Shown here one piece after another: positions 7,841 to 15,500 of a stretch of DNA of 64,000 nt. The stretch's first letter is position 1. Every line of letters begins with the position of its first letter. The position numbers were made by a program, and so were the translations under genes. Under the pieces are notes generated by a model, which saw only the letters and a program-made list of their open reading frames with translations, was not told where the DNA came from and searched no databases. The stretch is from Streptomyces bauhiniae. Its GTDB lineage: Bacteria > Actinomycetota > Actinomycetes > Streptomycetales > Streptomycetaceae. The DNA is taken from the NCBI RefSeq assembly GCF_004784475.1, contig NZ_SRRT01000010.1, positions 1 through 64,000 of the forward strand, in the 5' to 3' direction.

Positions 7841-9133
7841 ATGGCGGCTCCGGTGTTCGAGGAATTCGATCCGGTGAGCGACTGCGACTGCCTCGGCTGC
7901 GTCCGGTGGCGGCGGCTCGCCCCCCGCCCGGCGTCCGCCCGTACCGGAGGCCGCCCGGCCGCCCGGAGCGCCGTGGTCATGGCGGCCGCCGCGTCCGCCG
8001 TGCTCGGCGCGGCCCCCGCGGCCGGCGCGCTCGCCCAGGCGCCGCCCCCGCACGCGGCCCCGCACCGCCCCGGCGCCCCGGCGGCGGACGGGGGCTCCGC
8101 GACCCCGCAGGGCGGCACCGCACCCCTGCACGGCCCGGCCGGCTCACCCGCCCGGCCGCAGACCAAGACCCCCGCCACCACCCGGACGGCGATCATCAAC
8201 CGGGCCAAGCAGTGGGTCACCGCGCAGGTGCCGTACAGCATGACCGCGTTCTGGTCGGACGGGTACCGCCAGGACTGCTCGGGCTATGTCTCCATGGCCT
8301 GGGGGCTGCTCTCCAACGAGTGGACGGGCAGCCTCGGCCAGTTCGCGGTGAAGATCACCAAGGAGGAACTCCAGCCCGGCGACATCCTGCTCTTCCACAA
8401 CACCGCCGACCCCCAGGGCGGCTCGCACGTCGTGATCTTCGGCGGCTGGACCGACTACACCCACACCGCCTACACGGCGTACGAGCAGACGCCCCCGCAC
8501 ACCCGCCGCCAGAGCACGCCCTACCCCTACTGGAACAACACCAGCAAGTACGTCCCCTACCGCTACAAGGGCGTGACCGCGGGCACGGCGGGCGCCGAGC
8601 CGACGGCCACCCCGGTGCCCTTCCCCGGCACCAAGTACTTCGGGCCCGGCGCGAACAACAAGTACGTCACCCAGCTCGGCGAGATGCTGGTCGCCCGGGG
8701 CGGCGGCCCGTACTACTCGACGGGGCCCGGCCCGGTCTGGGGCGAGGCCGACCGGCGGGCCACCCAGGCGTTCCAGCGGGCCCAGGGCTGGACCGGCACC
8801 AACGCCGACGGGCTGCCCGGCCCGCGCACCTGGGAGCTGCTGGTCACCGGCACGGGCAAGGACATCGCGGCCGGCTCGGCGGGCCCCGGCGGCGTCCCGG
8901 CCTTCCCCGGTAAGCAGTACTTCAAGGCGGGCGCGAACAACGCCTACGTCACCCAACTGGGGCGGCAACTGGTGAAGAAAGGATTCGGCAGCTTCTACGC
9001 CACCGGACCCGGACCCCGCTGGAGCGAGTCCGACCGGCGTGCCGTCGAAGCCTTCCAGCGCGCCCAGGGCTGGCGCGGCGGAGCGGCGGACGGCTATCCG
9101 GGCCCCGAGACCTGGCGCCGGCTGTTCGGCTGA
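7841..9133 (+). CDS. Secreted NlpC/P60-like cell-wall hydrolase with two C-terminal peptidoglycan-binding repeats
   Basis: The 430-aa product begins with a cytoplasmic segment carrying a CDCLGC cysteine cluster and WRR, then a signal/anchor hydrophobic stretch (about residues 47-70), and an Ala/Pro-rich linker. A papain-like NlpC/P60-type domain follows, with the catalytic Cys in QDCSGYVSMAW and the His in GGSHVVIFGG. The C-terminus has two copies of an 80-residue repeat (FPGxKYF... ANN.YVTQLG... GPGPxW.E.DRRA..AFQRAQGW) that resembles a peptidoglycan-binding domain. The enzyme probably cleaves peptide stems outside the membrane. The start at 7841 is preferred over an earlier ATG at 7736 because GAGG lies nine bases before it. 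It is downstream of the cslA locus, where wall remodelling would be needed. Confidence 0.82.
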   Translation: MAAPVFEEFDPVSDCDCLGCVRWRRLAPRPASARTGGRPAARSAVVMAAAASAVLGAAPAAGALAQAPPPHAAPHRPGAPAADGGSATPQGGTAPLHGPAGSPARPQTKTPATTRTAIINRAKQWVTAQVPYSMTAFWSDGYRQDCSGYVSMAWGLLSNEWTGSLGQFAVKITKEELQPGDILLFHNTADPQGGSHVVIFGGWTDYTHTAYTAYEQTPPHTRRQSTPYPYWNNTSKYVPYRYKGVTAGTAGAEPTATPVPFPGTKYFGPGANNKYVTQLGEMLVARGGGPYYSTGPGPVWGEADRRATQAFQRAQGWTGTNADGLPGPRTWELLVTGTGKDIAAGSAGPGGVPAFPGKQYFKAGANNAYVTQLGRQLVKKGFGSFYATGPGPRWSESDRRAVEAFQRAQGWRGGAADGYPGPETWRRLFG

Positions 9134-9220
9134 GGCGCCCGGTCACCTCCGGGTCCCGCGTCCGCGCGCGGCCCGGCATCCCCTGTCATGACGCACCCGG
9201 CGCGGAGGCTGGAGGCACCC

Positions 9221-10339
9221 ATGAGCACCACCACACCCCACACACACGAGCCCGAGGAACACCCGGAGAGCCTGCCGGGCGGCGCGGGGACGGCCGTCCG
9301 GCCGCCCCGGCTGATCCACAACGAGGCGACCACCGAGATCCCCGTCCACTTGCTCTTCCGCGACGAACCCGCCCCCGAGGCGCGGCGCCCCGCCGTGGTG
9401 AACCGCCGCCGGGGCACCGGCGAACAGCCCCGGCAGGTCCGCCCGGCACCGGTCCGCAGACGCCCCGAACTGCGCCCCGACCCGGACCTCCAGGAGCGCC
9501 CGGCGCGGGTGCTGCCCGGCGCGGCCGGGGTGCTGGCCGGGCTCGGCGGGGTCGCCGGGTGCCTCGCCACCACCTGGTGGGCGGGGGTGCTGCCCGGCGA
9601 GGTGCTCGGCGCGCATCCCGGCGCGGGGCTCGGTGCCGCGCAGTGGGCGGCGTACGCGGGCACCGGGGCGCTGGGGCTGCTCGGGTTCGGCGGGCTGGCG
9701 CGCGGACGCACCGGGCGGGCCTGGGTGCTGGGGCTGTTCGGCCGCTACCGGGGGACCGTACGGCGCACCGGGCTGCTGTGGATCAACCCGCTGCTCAGGC
9801 GGCGCCGGGCCGATGTGCGGCTGCGGCACTGGCGCAGCGGCGCGGTGCCGGCGGCCGACGCGAACGGGGTGGCGCTGCGGGTGGTGGTGCTGGTGGTGTG
9901 GCGGGTGCGGGACACCGCGCGGGCGCTGCTCGGCATCGAGGAGCACGAGACCTACCTGCGCGAATGCGTCGAGTCGGCCCTCGCGCGGGTCCCGGTGGAG
10001 CTGCCGGGCGGGGCGCGCAGCGGGGCGGACGCGGCCGGGGACGCGCTGACCCGGCTGGTCGCGGCCGACGTGGCGCCGGTCGGGGTGGAGGTGTTCTCCG
10101 TGCAGCCGGTCCGGGTGGAGTACGCGCCCGAGGTGGCCGCCGCCATGCAGCGCCGCCGGATCGCCGCGCTCGACGCCCAGCAGCGGGCCACCATGCTCAG
10201 CTCGGTGGTGGACTCGGTCGAGGACACGGTCACCCGGCTCACCACGCGCGGGCTGGTCGAGCTGGACGACTACGAGCGCAAGGCGCTGGTCCGGGACCTC
10301 ACGGTGGCCTTCTGCTCGGCCCGCCGGGAACCGGCCTGA
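9221..10339 (+). CDS. SPFH/band 7 (stomatin-prohibitin) domain membrane protein
   Basis: A 372-aa protein with a charged N-terminal region of about 100 residues, two hydrophobic segments (roughly residues 98-155), and an SPFH domain. The domain is recognisable from GLLWINPLLRRR, the beta-rich DANGVALRVVVLVVWRV segment, YLRECVESALARV and an alpha-helical end with AAAMQRRRIAALDAQQRATML. SPFH proteins assemble rings or microdomains in the membrane and often stabilise proteases or synthases. The start at 9221 follows GGAGGCTGGAGG. It lies between the wall hydrolase and the LPMO gene on the same strand. An older in-frame ATG at 9188 is possible but has a poorer ribosome-binding site. Confidence 0.85.
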   Translation: MSTTTPHTHEPEEHPESLPGGAGTAVRPPRLIHNEATTEIPVHLLFRDEPAPEARRPAVVNRRRGTGEQPRQVRPAPVRRRPELRPDPDLQERPARVLPGAAGVLAGLGGVAGCLATTWWAGVLPGEVLGAHPGAGLGAAQWAAYAGTGALGLLGFGGLARGRTGRAWVLGLFGRYRGTVRRTGLLWINPLLRRRRADVRLRHWRSGAVPAADANGVALRVVVLVVWRVRDTARALLGIEEHETYLRECVESALARVPVELPGGARSGADAAGDALTRLVAADVAPVGVEVFSVQPVRVEYAPEVAAAMQRRRIAALDAQQRATMLSSVVDSVEDTVTRLTTRGLVELDDYERKALVRDLTVAFCSARREPA

Positions 10340-10353
10340 CGCAGGCCGCCGAA

Positions 10354-10405
10354 TGGTATGGACACGTTCAACTCCCGGCAATAATCTGGTACTTGGTCTG
10401 GACCT
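10354..10405 (+). promoter_or_regulatory. DasR/chitinase-type direct repeat upstream of the LPMO gene
   Basis: Two related 12-base elements occur, TGGTATGGACAC at 10354-10365 and TGGTCTGGACCT at 10394-10405. The second matches the 12-base direct repeat known from Streptomyces chitinase promoters and the core of the DasR dre consensus (ACTGGTCTAGACCACT). The better element is about 94 bases upstream of the ATG. Induction by chitin/GlcNAc through DasR is inferred. Confidence 0.65.
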
Positions 10406-10498
10406 ATCGCACCGTCAGCGCATCGCAGCACATCGCACCGCCACCGCACAGCCCGGCTCAGTGAACCTTCCCCCACGACGTTCCCCAGGAGCGGCAGC

Positions 10499-11113
10499 AT
10501 GCGTACCAGGACCAGGTTGTCAGCGTTGTCCGCGGCCGTGCTCGGCATGGCCACCGCCGGCGCCTTCGTACTCTCCACCGGCGGCGCCAGCGGCCACGGC
10601 TACACCGATCTCCCCGTCAGCCGGCAGAAGCAGTGCCAGAACGGCGCCGTGGCGAACTGCGGCGACATCCAGTGGGAGCCGCAGAGCGTCGAGGGCCCCA
10701 AGGGCTTCCCCGGCGCGGGCCCCGGCGACGGCCAGCTCTGCAGCGGCGGCAACAGCCGCTTCGGCCAGCTCAACGCCCCCAGCACCCCCGGCGGCGGCGC
10801 CTGGCCCACCACCAAGGTCACCGGCGGCCAGTCGTACACCTTCCGCTGGCAGTTCACCGCCATGCACGCCACCAGCGACTTCACCTACTACGTCACCAAG
10901 CAGGGCTGGAACCAGAACCACGCCCTCGCCCGGTCCGACCTCAACCTGACCCCGTTCCTCTCGGTGCCGTACAACGGCCAGCGCCCGCCGTCCACGCTCA
11001 GCCACAGCGGCACCCTGCCCCGGGGGCTGACCGGCCACCACGTGATCCTCGCGGTGTGGAACGTGGCCGACACCGCGAACGCCTTCTACGCCTGCTCGGA
11101 CGTCACATTCTGA
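10499..11113 (+). CDS. lpmP: AA10 lytic polysaccharide monooxygenase
   Basis: A 204-aa secreted single-domain AA10 LPMO. Signal-peptide cleavage after Ser-Gly would expose His33 (HGYTDLPVSR), the obligatory N-terminal histidine of the copper brace. The second brace histidine is His123 (TAMHATSDF) and the axial position is Phe196 (NAFYACSDVTF). The four cysteines fit the usual disulfides. There is no binding module, as in small chitin-active Streptomyces LPMOs. The enzyme cleaves crystalline chitin or glucan oxidatively outside the cell. In S. lividans an LPMO at this location (LpmP) acts with CslA/GlxA at hyphal tips. The chitin-type operator upstream also points to chitin use. The symbol is by position and is less certain than the family. 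Confidence 0.93.
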   Translation: MRTRTRLSALSAAVLGMATAGAFVLSTGGASGHGYTDLPVSRQKQCQNGAVANCGDIQWEPQSVEGPKGFPGAGPGDGQLCSGGNSRFGQLNAPSTPGGGAWPTTKVTGGQSYTFRWQFTAMHATSDFTYYVTKQGWNQNHALARSDLNLTPFLSVPYNGQRPPSTLSHSGTLPRGLTGHHVILAVWNVADTANAFYACSDVTF

Positions 11114-11206
11114 GCTTCGCCTGAGGCCGCCGGCCCCACGCCACGGGTACGTGCCGACCCAGGGGGGCCTGATGGAAGCACTGCTGTACTTCGCACGCTC
11201 CACCAT

Positions 11207-11455
11207 GTGTACGAGTACACCACCCGCGAGGGCGGGAGGTTCCGGTTCGACGAGACCGGGGGAGACTCGACCGTGCTGGCGGGCGACCACGTGGTGGTGC
11301 GCTATCTCGCAGAGCGGCCACAGTGGGCCACCGCGCTCCAGCCGGCCCGGGGAGGACGCCGAGGACGCCGAAAACGCCGAGGGCGGATCGGTTTCCCGAC
11401 CCGCCCTCGGCAGATGTGCGCCGCCAGGGACTCGAACCCCGGACCCGCTGATTAA
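11207..11455 (+). pseudogene. Possible gene fragment resembling the end of a DUF3592-type protein
   Basis: A GTG-initiated frame of 82 codons begins VYEYTTREGGRFRF and continues to DHVVVRYLAERPQWA. The first 47 residues look like the C-terminal beta-strand region of DUF3592-like membrane proteins (GDxVxVRYLPxxPxWA). The rest runs through the tRNA hairpin and into the antisense of tRNA-Lys, which is not credible as protein. No complete upstream portion exists in any frame after the LPMO stop. It is most likely a remnant, though a chance frame cannot be excluded. Confidence 0.3.
11376..11411 (-). terminator. Hairpin terminator after tRNA-Lys copy 2
   Basis: An 11-base-pair stem (GCCGAGGGCGG / CCGCCCTCGGC) continues after one mismatch with TCGG/CCGA around a TTTC loop. 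On the minus strand it is followed by GTTTTC. It sits directly downstream of tRNA-Lys copy 2. Confidence 0.7.
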
Positions 11456-11490
11456 GAGTCAGCTGCTCTAACCAACTGAGCTAGCGGCGC
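11417..11490 (-). tRNA. tRNA-Lys(CTT), copy 2
   Basis: Identical over all 74 bases to the copies at 7581 and 22028, with anticodon CTT, discriminator A and no encoded CCA. A TAGTAT hexamer upstream on the minus strand is a good -10 candidate. The sequence GGAGCACCCT upstream (minus strand, 11549-11558) is shared with copy 1 (7686-7695). Confidence 0.97.
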
Positions 11491-11576
11491 ATGACTCCCG
11501 CCTTCCGCTTTCGCGGCCGGCGACAGAGAAAATACTACCCGGTCCCCGAGGGTGCTCCGGACCACCTCCGGACCAC

Positions 11577-12335
11577 CTACAGCGCCAGCGAGAGCAGGAC
11601 CGGGGCCGCGTGCCGGTTGAGGGCGTCCGCCGCCCGGCGCAGCCGGTGCGCGCGCTCCACCGGCAGCGACACGGCCAGGCAGCCGACGGACGCCCCGGCC
11701 GTGATCGGGACGGCCGCGCAGACCGTGCCGACCGCGTACTCCTGGAGGTCCAGCACCGGGACCGTGGGCGGCTGGGACTCCAGCCGGGACAGCAGCAGCC
11801 TGTCGCTGGTGATCGTCCGCGAGGTCAGCCGGGCCATCCGGTGCCGGGACAGATGGTCGCGCCGGGCGTCGTGGTCGAGCTGGGTCAGCAGGCTCTTGCC
11901 GACGGCGGTGGCGTGCGCGGAGGAGCGGAAGTCGACCCACTCGTTGACCGCGGGGGCGCCCGGCCCGGCCGCGTACTGGGTGACCCGTACCTCCCCGTCC
12001 TCGTACCGGCTGATGTAGACCGCCGCGCCGACCGAGTCGCGCAGCCGGTCCAGGGTCTGCTGGAGCTTCTCGCGCAGGGCGCGGTCGTGGCCGTGGGCGG
12101 AGGTGAGGCGGCGCAGGGTGTCGCCGGTGATCCAGGCGCCGTCGGCGGTCTGCTCGACGTACCCCTCGCGGCGCAGCATGCGCAGCAGGGCGGTCAGCCG
12201 GCCGGGGTCCAGGCCGGCCTCGCGGGCCAGCCCGGCCGCGTCGGCCCCGGCGGGATGGCGGGCCACGGACTCCAGCACGCGCAGGGCGTCCTGCGCCGAG
12301 TGGTACGGGGCGGTCGGCTCGTGCGTCAGTGCCAC
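11577..12335 (-). CDS. IclR-family transcriptional regulator
   Basis: This 252-aa regulator has an N-terminal winged helix-turn-helix (about residues 10-75, with AGLAREAGLDPGRLTALLRML) and a C-terminal IclR effector-binding domain (SVGAAVYISRYEDG ... HATAVGKSLLTQL ... YAVGTVCAAVPI). IclR regulators sense small carboxylic or aromatic metabolites and usually control adjacent transport or catabolic genes. It lies 120 bases downstream of the transporter operon on the same strand, so it is a plausible local regulator. The effector is unknown. Its 3' end is close to tRNA-Lys copy 2, leaving about 86 bases for the tRNA promoter. Confidence 0.9.
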   Translation of the reverse strand: MALTHEPTAPYHSAQDALRVLESVARHPAGADAAGLAREAGLDPGRLTALLRMLRREGYVEQTADGAWITGDTLRRLTSAHGHDRALREKLQQTLDRLRDSVGAAVYISRYEDGEVRVTQYAAGPGAPAVNEWVDFRSSAHATAVGKSLLTQLDHDARRDHLSRHRMARLTSRTITSDRLLLSRLESQPPTVPVLDLQEYAVGTVCAAVPITAGASVGCLAVSLPVERAHRLRRAADALNRHAAPVLLSLAL

Positions 12336-12455
12336 GGTCTTCCCCCTGCGCTCGCTTCCTCGGCCGTGCGATCCGGTCGGCGGATCGCTTCCACGGTACC
12401 GGCCAACGGGCGGACGCGGAGGGGTAGTTGACAGCCGCCTCCGCGCCCCGCTCGG

Positions 12456-13229
12456 CTACAGCACCGCGCTCAGGAATTCCCGCGTCCGCTCCTGCTCCGG
12501 GTCGCCGAAGATCTTCTCCGGCGGCCCGGACTCCACCACCCGGCCCTGGTCGAACATCAGCACCTGGTCGGAGATGTCCCGCGCGAACCCCATCTCGTGG
12601 GTGACGCAGAGCATGGTGATGTCGGTGCCGCGGGCGATGTCGCGCAGTACGTCCAGCACGCCCGCGACCAGCTCCGGGTCGAGCGCGCTGGTGACCTCGT
12701 CCAGCAGGAGCACCCGCGGCCGCATGGCGAGCGCCCGCGCGATGGCGACCCGCTGCTGCTGGCCGCCGGAGAGGCGGGTGGGCCGGGCGTCGAGCTTGTC
12801 GGAGAGCCCGACCAGCTCCAGCAGCTCGCGCGCCCGCGCCTCCGCCTCGTCCCTGGACAGCCCGAGCACCTGGACCGGGGCCTCGGTGATGTTGCGCAGC
12901 ACGGACATGTTCGGGAACAGGTTGAAGTGCTGGAAGACCATCCCGATCTTCTTCCGCACCTCCCGCACCTGCTTCTCCGGCGCCGGAAACAGCGCCTGGC
13001 CGTCCACGGTGATGGTGCCCTCGTCCGGCTGGGTGAGAGTCATCAGCAGGCGCAGGATCGTGGTCTTGCCCGACCCGGAGGGGCCGATCAGGGTCACATG
13101 TCTGCCCGCGGCCACGGAGAAGTCCAGGTGGTCGAGGACCGTGTTGGGGCCGAAGCGCTTGGTGACCTGCTCCAGCCGGATCAGCTCACCGGACTGGGTC
13201 TGCTTCGGCAGGGTGATGTCAGCGGACAA
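12456..13229 (-). CDS. ehuA: Polar amino-acid/ectoine-type ABC transporter ATPase
   Basis: A 257-aa ABC ATPase of the polar amino-acid uptake group. Walker A is GPSGSGKTT (near residue 37), the signature is LSGGQQQR and Walker B is VLLLDEVTSALD, with the switch His in VTHEMGF. It would power import through the two permeases encoded immediately upstream, with an 11-base overlap at its start. It is the last gene of a four-gene set: binding protein, permease, permease, ATPase. The ehu symbol is tentative: this order, an EutA-like protein and a hydroxyacid dehydrogenase nearby recall ectoine/hydroxyectoine systems, but other polar amino acids remain possible. Confidence 0.85.
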   Translation of the reverse strand: MSADITLPKQTQSGELIRLEQVTKRFGPNTVLDHLDFSVAAGRHVTLIGPSGSGKTTILRLLMTLTQPDEGTITVDGQALFPAPEKQVREVRKKIGMVFQHFNLFPNMSVLRNITEAPVQVLGLSRDEAEARARELLELVGLSDKLDARPTRLSGGQQQRVAIARALAMRPRVLLLDEVTSALDPELVAGVLDVLRDIARGTDITMLCVTHEMGFARDISDQVLMFDQGRVVESGPPEKIFGDPEQERTREFLSAVL

Positions 13230-13869
13230 GGCGTCGCTCCAGTGCTCGCAGGAGAAGGGAGGCCAGGTAGGACAGGACGATGAAGGCCACGCCGATCACG
13301 GTCAGCGGCTCGGTGAACTGGAAGTTCTGCTGCGAGAACAGCCGGGCCCGGCCGAGCATCTCCAGCACGGTGATCACCATCAGCATCGGGGTGTCCTTCA
13401 GCATGGAGATCACGTAGTTGCCCAGTGCCGGAATCACCCGGCGCAGGGCCTGCGGCAGGATCACCGCGGTCCAGGTCCGCCGCCGGGGCAGGCTCAGCGC
13501 GGTCGCCGCCTCCCACTGGCCCACCGGCACGGCCTCGATCCCGGCCCGGTAGACCTGCATGGTGTACGTCGAGTAGTGCAGCCCGATGGCGAAGACACCG
13601 GTGGTCAGCGCGGAGAAGGTCACGCCCCACTCGGGCAGCACGTAGAACAGGAAGAACAACTGCACCAGCAGCGGGGTGTCCCGTACGAACTCGGTGACCA
13701 CACCCACCGGCCAGCGCACCCAGCGCGAGGGCACCCGCATCAGCAGCGCCCACACCAGCCCCAGTGAGAACGACAGCAGCGAGCCCAGCGCCACCACCTG
13801 GAGGGTGACCAGCAGACCGTGCCAGAAGTACGGCATGAAGTCGCTCACGGCGTTCCAGTCCCACGTCAT
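13219..13869 (-). CDS. ehuD: Polar amino-acid/ectoine-type ABC transporter permease
   Basis: A 216-aa inner-membrane permease with about five membrane segments and the His/Glu/Gln/Arg/Lys uptake family loop (QWEAATALSLPRRRTWTAVILPQALRRVIPALGN), which contacts the ATPase. The start ATG at 13869 overlaps the stop of the upstream permease by 4 bases. Longer in-frame extensions upstream are shadows of that permease. It probably forms a heterodimeric channel with it. Confidence 0.87.
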   Translation of the reverse strand: MTWDWNAVSDFMPYFWHGLLVTLQVVALGSLLSFSLGLVWALLMRVPSRWVRWPVGVVTEFVRDTPLLVQLFFLFYVLPEWGVTFSALTTGVFAIGLHYSTYTMQVYRAGIEAVPVGQWEAATALSLPRRRTWTAVILPQALRRVIPALGNYVISMLKDTPMLMVITVLEMLGRARLFSQQNFQFTEPLTVIGVAFIVLSYLASLLLRALERRLVR

Positions 13870-14519
13870 GCGACACCACCCTTCAGCCGCTTCTCCAGCG
13901 AGCGCATCAACCGGGTCAGCCCGAACGCGATCACGAAGTAGATGAGGAGCACGTACGTGTAGATCTCCGCGCTCTGCTGGAGGGCGAGCCGCACCAGGTT
14001 GGCGCTGAAGGCGAGGTCGCCCATGCCCATCACCGACACCAGCGCGGTGCCCTTGAGCAGCTCGATCAGCAGGTTGGAGAAGGGCGGAATCATCTCCGGC
14101 ACCGCCTGCGGCAGCAGGATCAGCCGCATCCGCTGCCAGCCGGTGAAGCCGAGCGCGATCCCGCCCTCGCGCTGGGCGGGGTCGACGGCGTTCAGGGCGC
14201 CGCGCACGATCTCCGACCCGTACGCGCCGTACGTCAGGCCGAGTGCCAGGGTACCCGCCCACAGCGGGACGAGCTGCCAGCCGAAGGCGATGGGCAGCAC
14301 GAAGAACACCCAGAAGATCATCACCAGCGCCGAGGTGCCGCGGAACACCTCGGTGTACAGGCCCGCGAGGAAGCGGACGAGCCGGCGCCGGTCGGTGCGC
14401 GCGATGCCGACGGCGAAGGCCACCGCCGACGCCAGCAGCGCGCTGAGTACGAGGAGCTGGACGGTCGTCCAGACGCCCCGCAGGACGAGTTCCCACAGTC
14501 CCGAGGTCATCCGCCGCAC
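13866..14519 (-). CDS. ehuC: Polar amino-acid/ectoine-type ABC transporter permease
   Basis: A 217-aa permease with five predicted membrane segments, homologous to its neighbour. The family loop is visible as AQREGGIALGFTGWQRMRLILLPQAVPEMIPPFSN. It begins inside the 3' end of the binding-protein gene (13-base overlap) and ends in an ATGA overlap with the next permease, so the four genes must be one operon. Confidence 0.87.
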   Translation of the reverse strand: MRRMTSGLWELVLRGVWTTVQLLVLSALLASAVAFAVGIARTDRRRLVRFLAGLYTEVFRGTSALVMIFWVFFVLPIAFGWQLVPLWAGTLALGLTYGAYGSEIVRGALNAVDPAQREGGIALGFTGWQRMRLILLPQAVPEMIPPFSNLLIELLKGTALVSVMGMGDLAFSANLVRLALQQSAEIYTYVLLIYFVIAFGLTRLMRSLEKRLKGGVA

Positions 14520-15436
14520 AGCTCCTTCGCGGTGAGGTCCGTCATCTCCGCCTGGGTGAACCCGAACGGCTTCAGGATGCGCAGCAGTTCACCGGTGCGC
14601 TTCAGCTCGCGCAGCTCGGTGTTGAAGGCGTCCCGCAGCCGGGTCTCGACCGGCCGGAACGCGAACGCGCCGCCGTCGACGTGCGGTTCGCCCTCCACGA
14701 GCGGGGCGAACGGCTCGGTGGACTCCGCCTTGCGGGACTTCTTGACCACCTCGCGGGTGGTGAGCGCCGTACCGGCGAACACGTCGACCCGCCCGGCCTC
14801 CACCGCGTTCAGCCCGGCGACCTGGTCCGGCACGATGAGGATGTCGCTCTCCTTGTAGCCCGCCTCGACCGCGTACTGGATCTCGGCGTACCCGGCGCCG
14901 GTAGCGAACTTCGCCTTCTTCTTCACCACGTCCTGGTAGGAGCGCAGCCCCTTGGGGTTGCCCTTGCGGACGATGAAGGCGTCCTTCATCTGGTAGTCCG
15001 GGTCGGCGAAGATGACCTGGCGGCAGCGCTCGGCGTTGACGTACATCCCGGCGGCCACCACGTCGAACTGCTGGGAGTTCAGGCCCGGTATGAGCGAGCC
15101 GAACTCGGTCGGCACCGGCTGCACCCGCTCCACCCCGAGCCGCTTGAAGATCACCCTGGCGAGTTCCGGCGCCTCCCCGGTGAGGTTGCCGTCCCGGTCG
15201 ATGAACCCGAAGGGCACCTCACCGGCGATTCCCAGCCGTACGACACCCTGCGCGCGCAGCCGGTCCAGCAGCTCCCCGCCCTTCCCACCGGAGTCGGCCG
15301 CCACCCGCGTACACCCCGTCGCCCCCAGCGCTCCCACCCCGCCCAGTGCCAGGGCGCCCAGCAGCACCGCCCGTCTGTCTCTCAGGCGCACCGGCGGCCG
15401 GATTCTTTCCGTGTCCTTGCCAAGTCGAGAAGCCAT
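14507..15436 (-). CDS. ehuB: Family 3 extracellular solute-binding lipoprotein (polar amino acid/ectoine type)
   Basis: A family 3 substrate-binding protein of 309 aa from the ATG used here. An in-frame ATG at 15469 would add 11 residues, and an internal GTG nearer the lipobox is also possible. The lipobox is LGATGC. The mature domain carries typical features: VVRLGIAGEVPFGFIDRDG near its N-terminus, VDVFAGTAL, and a C-terminal RDAFNTELRELKRTGEL. It would capture substrate outside the membrane for the two permeases that follow. EhuB-type ligand specificity is suggested by neighbourhood only. Confidence 0.85.
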   Translation of the reverse strand: MASRLGKDTERIRPPVRLRDRRAVLLGALALGGVGALGATGCTRVAADSGGKGGELLDRLRAQGVVRLGIAGEVPFGFIDRDGNLTGEAPELARVIFKRLGVERVQPVPTEFGSLIPGLNSQQFDVVAAGMYVNAERCRQVIFADPDYQMKDAFIVRKGNPKGLRSYQDVVKKKAKFATGAGYAEIQYAVEAGYKESDILIVPDQVAGLNAVEAGRVDVFAGTALTTREVVKKSRKAESTEPFAPLVEGEPHVDGGAFAFRPVETRLRDAFNTELRELKRTGELLRILKPFGFTQAEMTDLTAKELCGG

Positions 15437-15500
15437 GGCGGCGCCGCTACCCAGGGCCGCACGGGTCATGCGCGCCGATTTCCCGCCATGGAGCGGGAGT

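Noticed and set aside
10381..10499. Small peptide in the region before the LPMO gene
   Set aside because: Short frames only, overlapping the operator and promoter region, with no ribosome-binding site.
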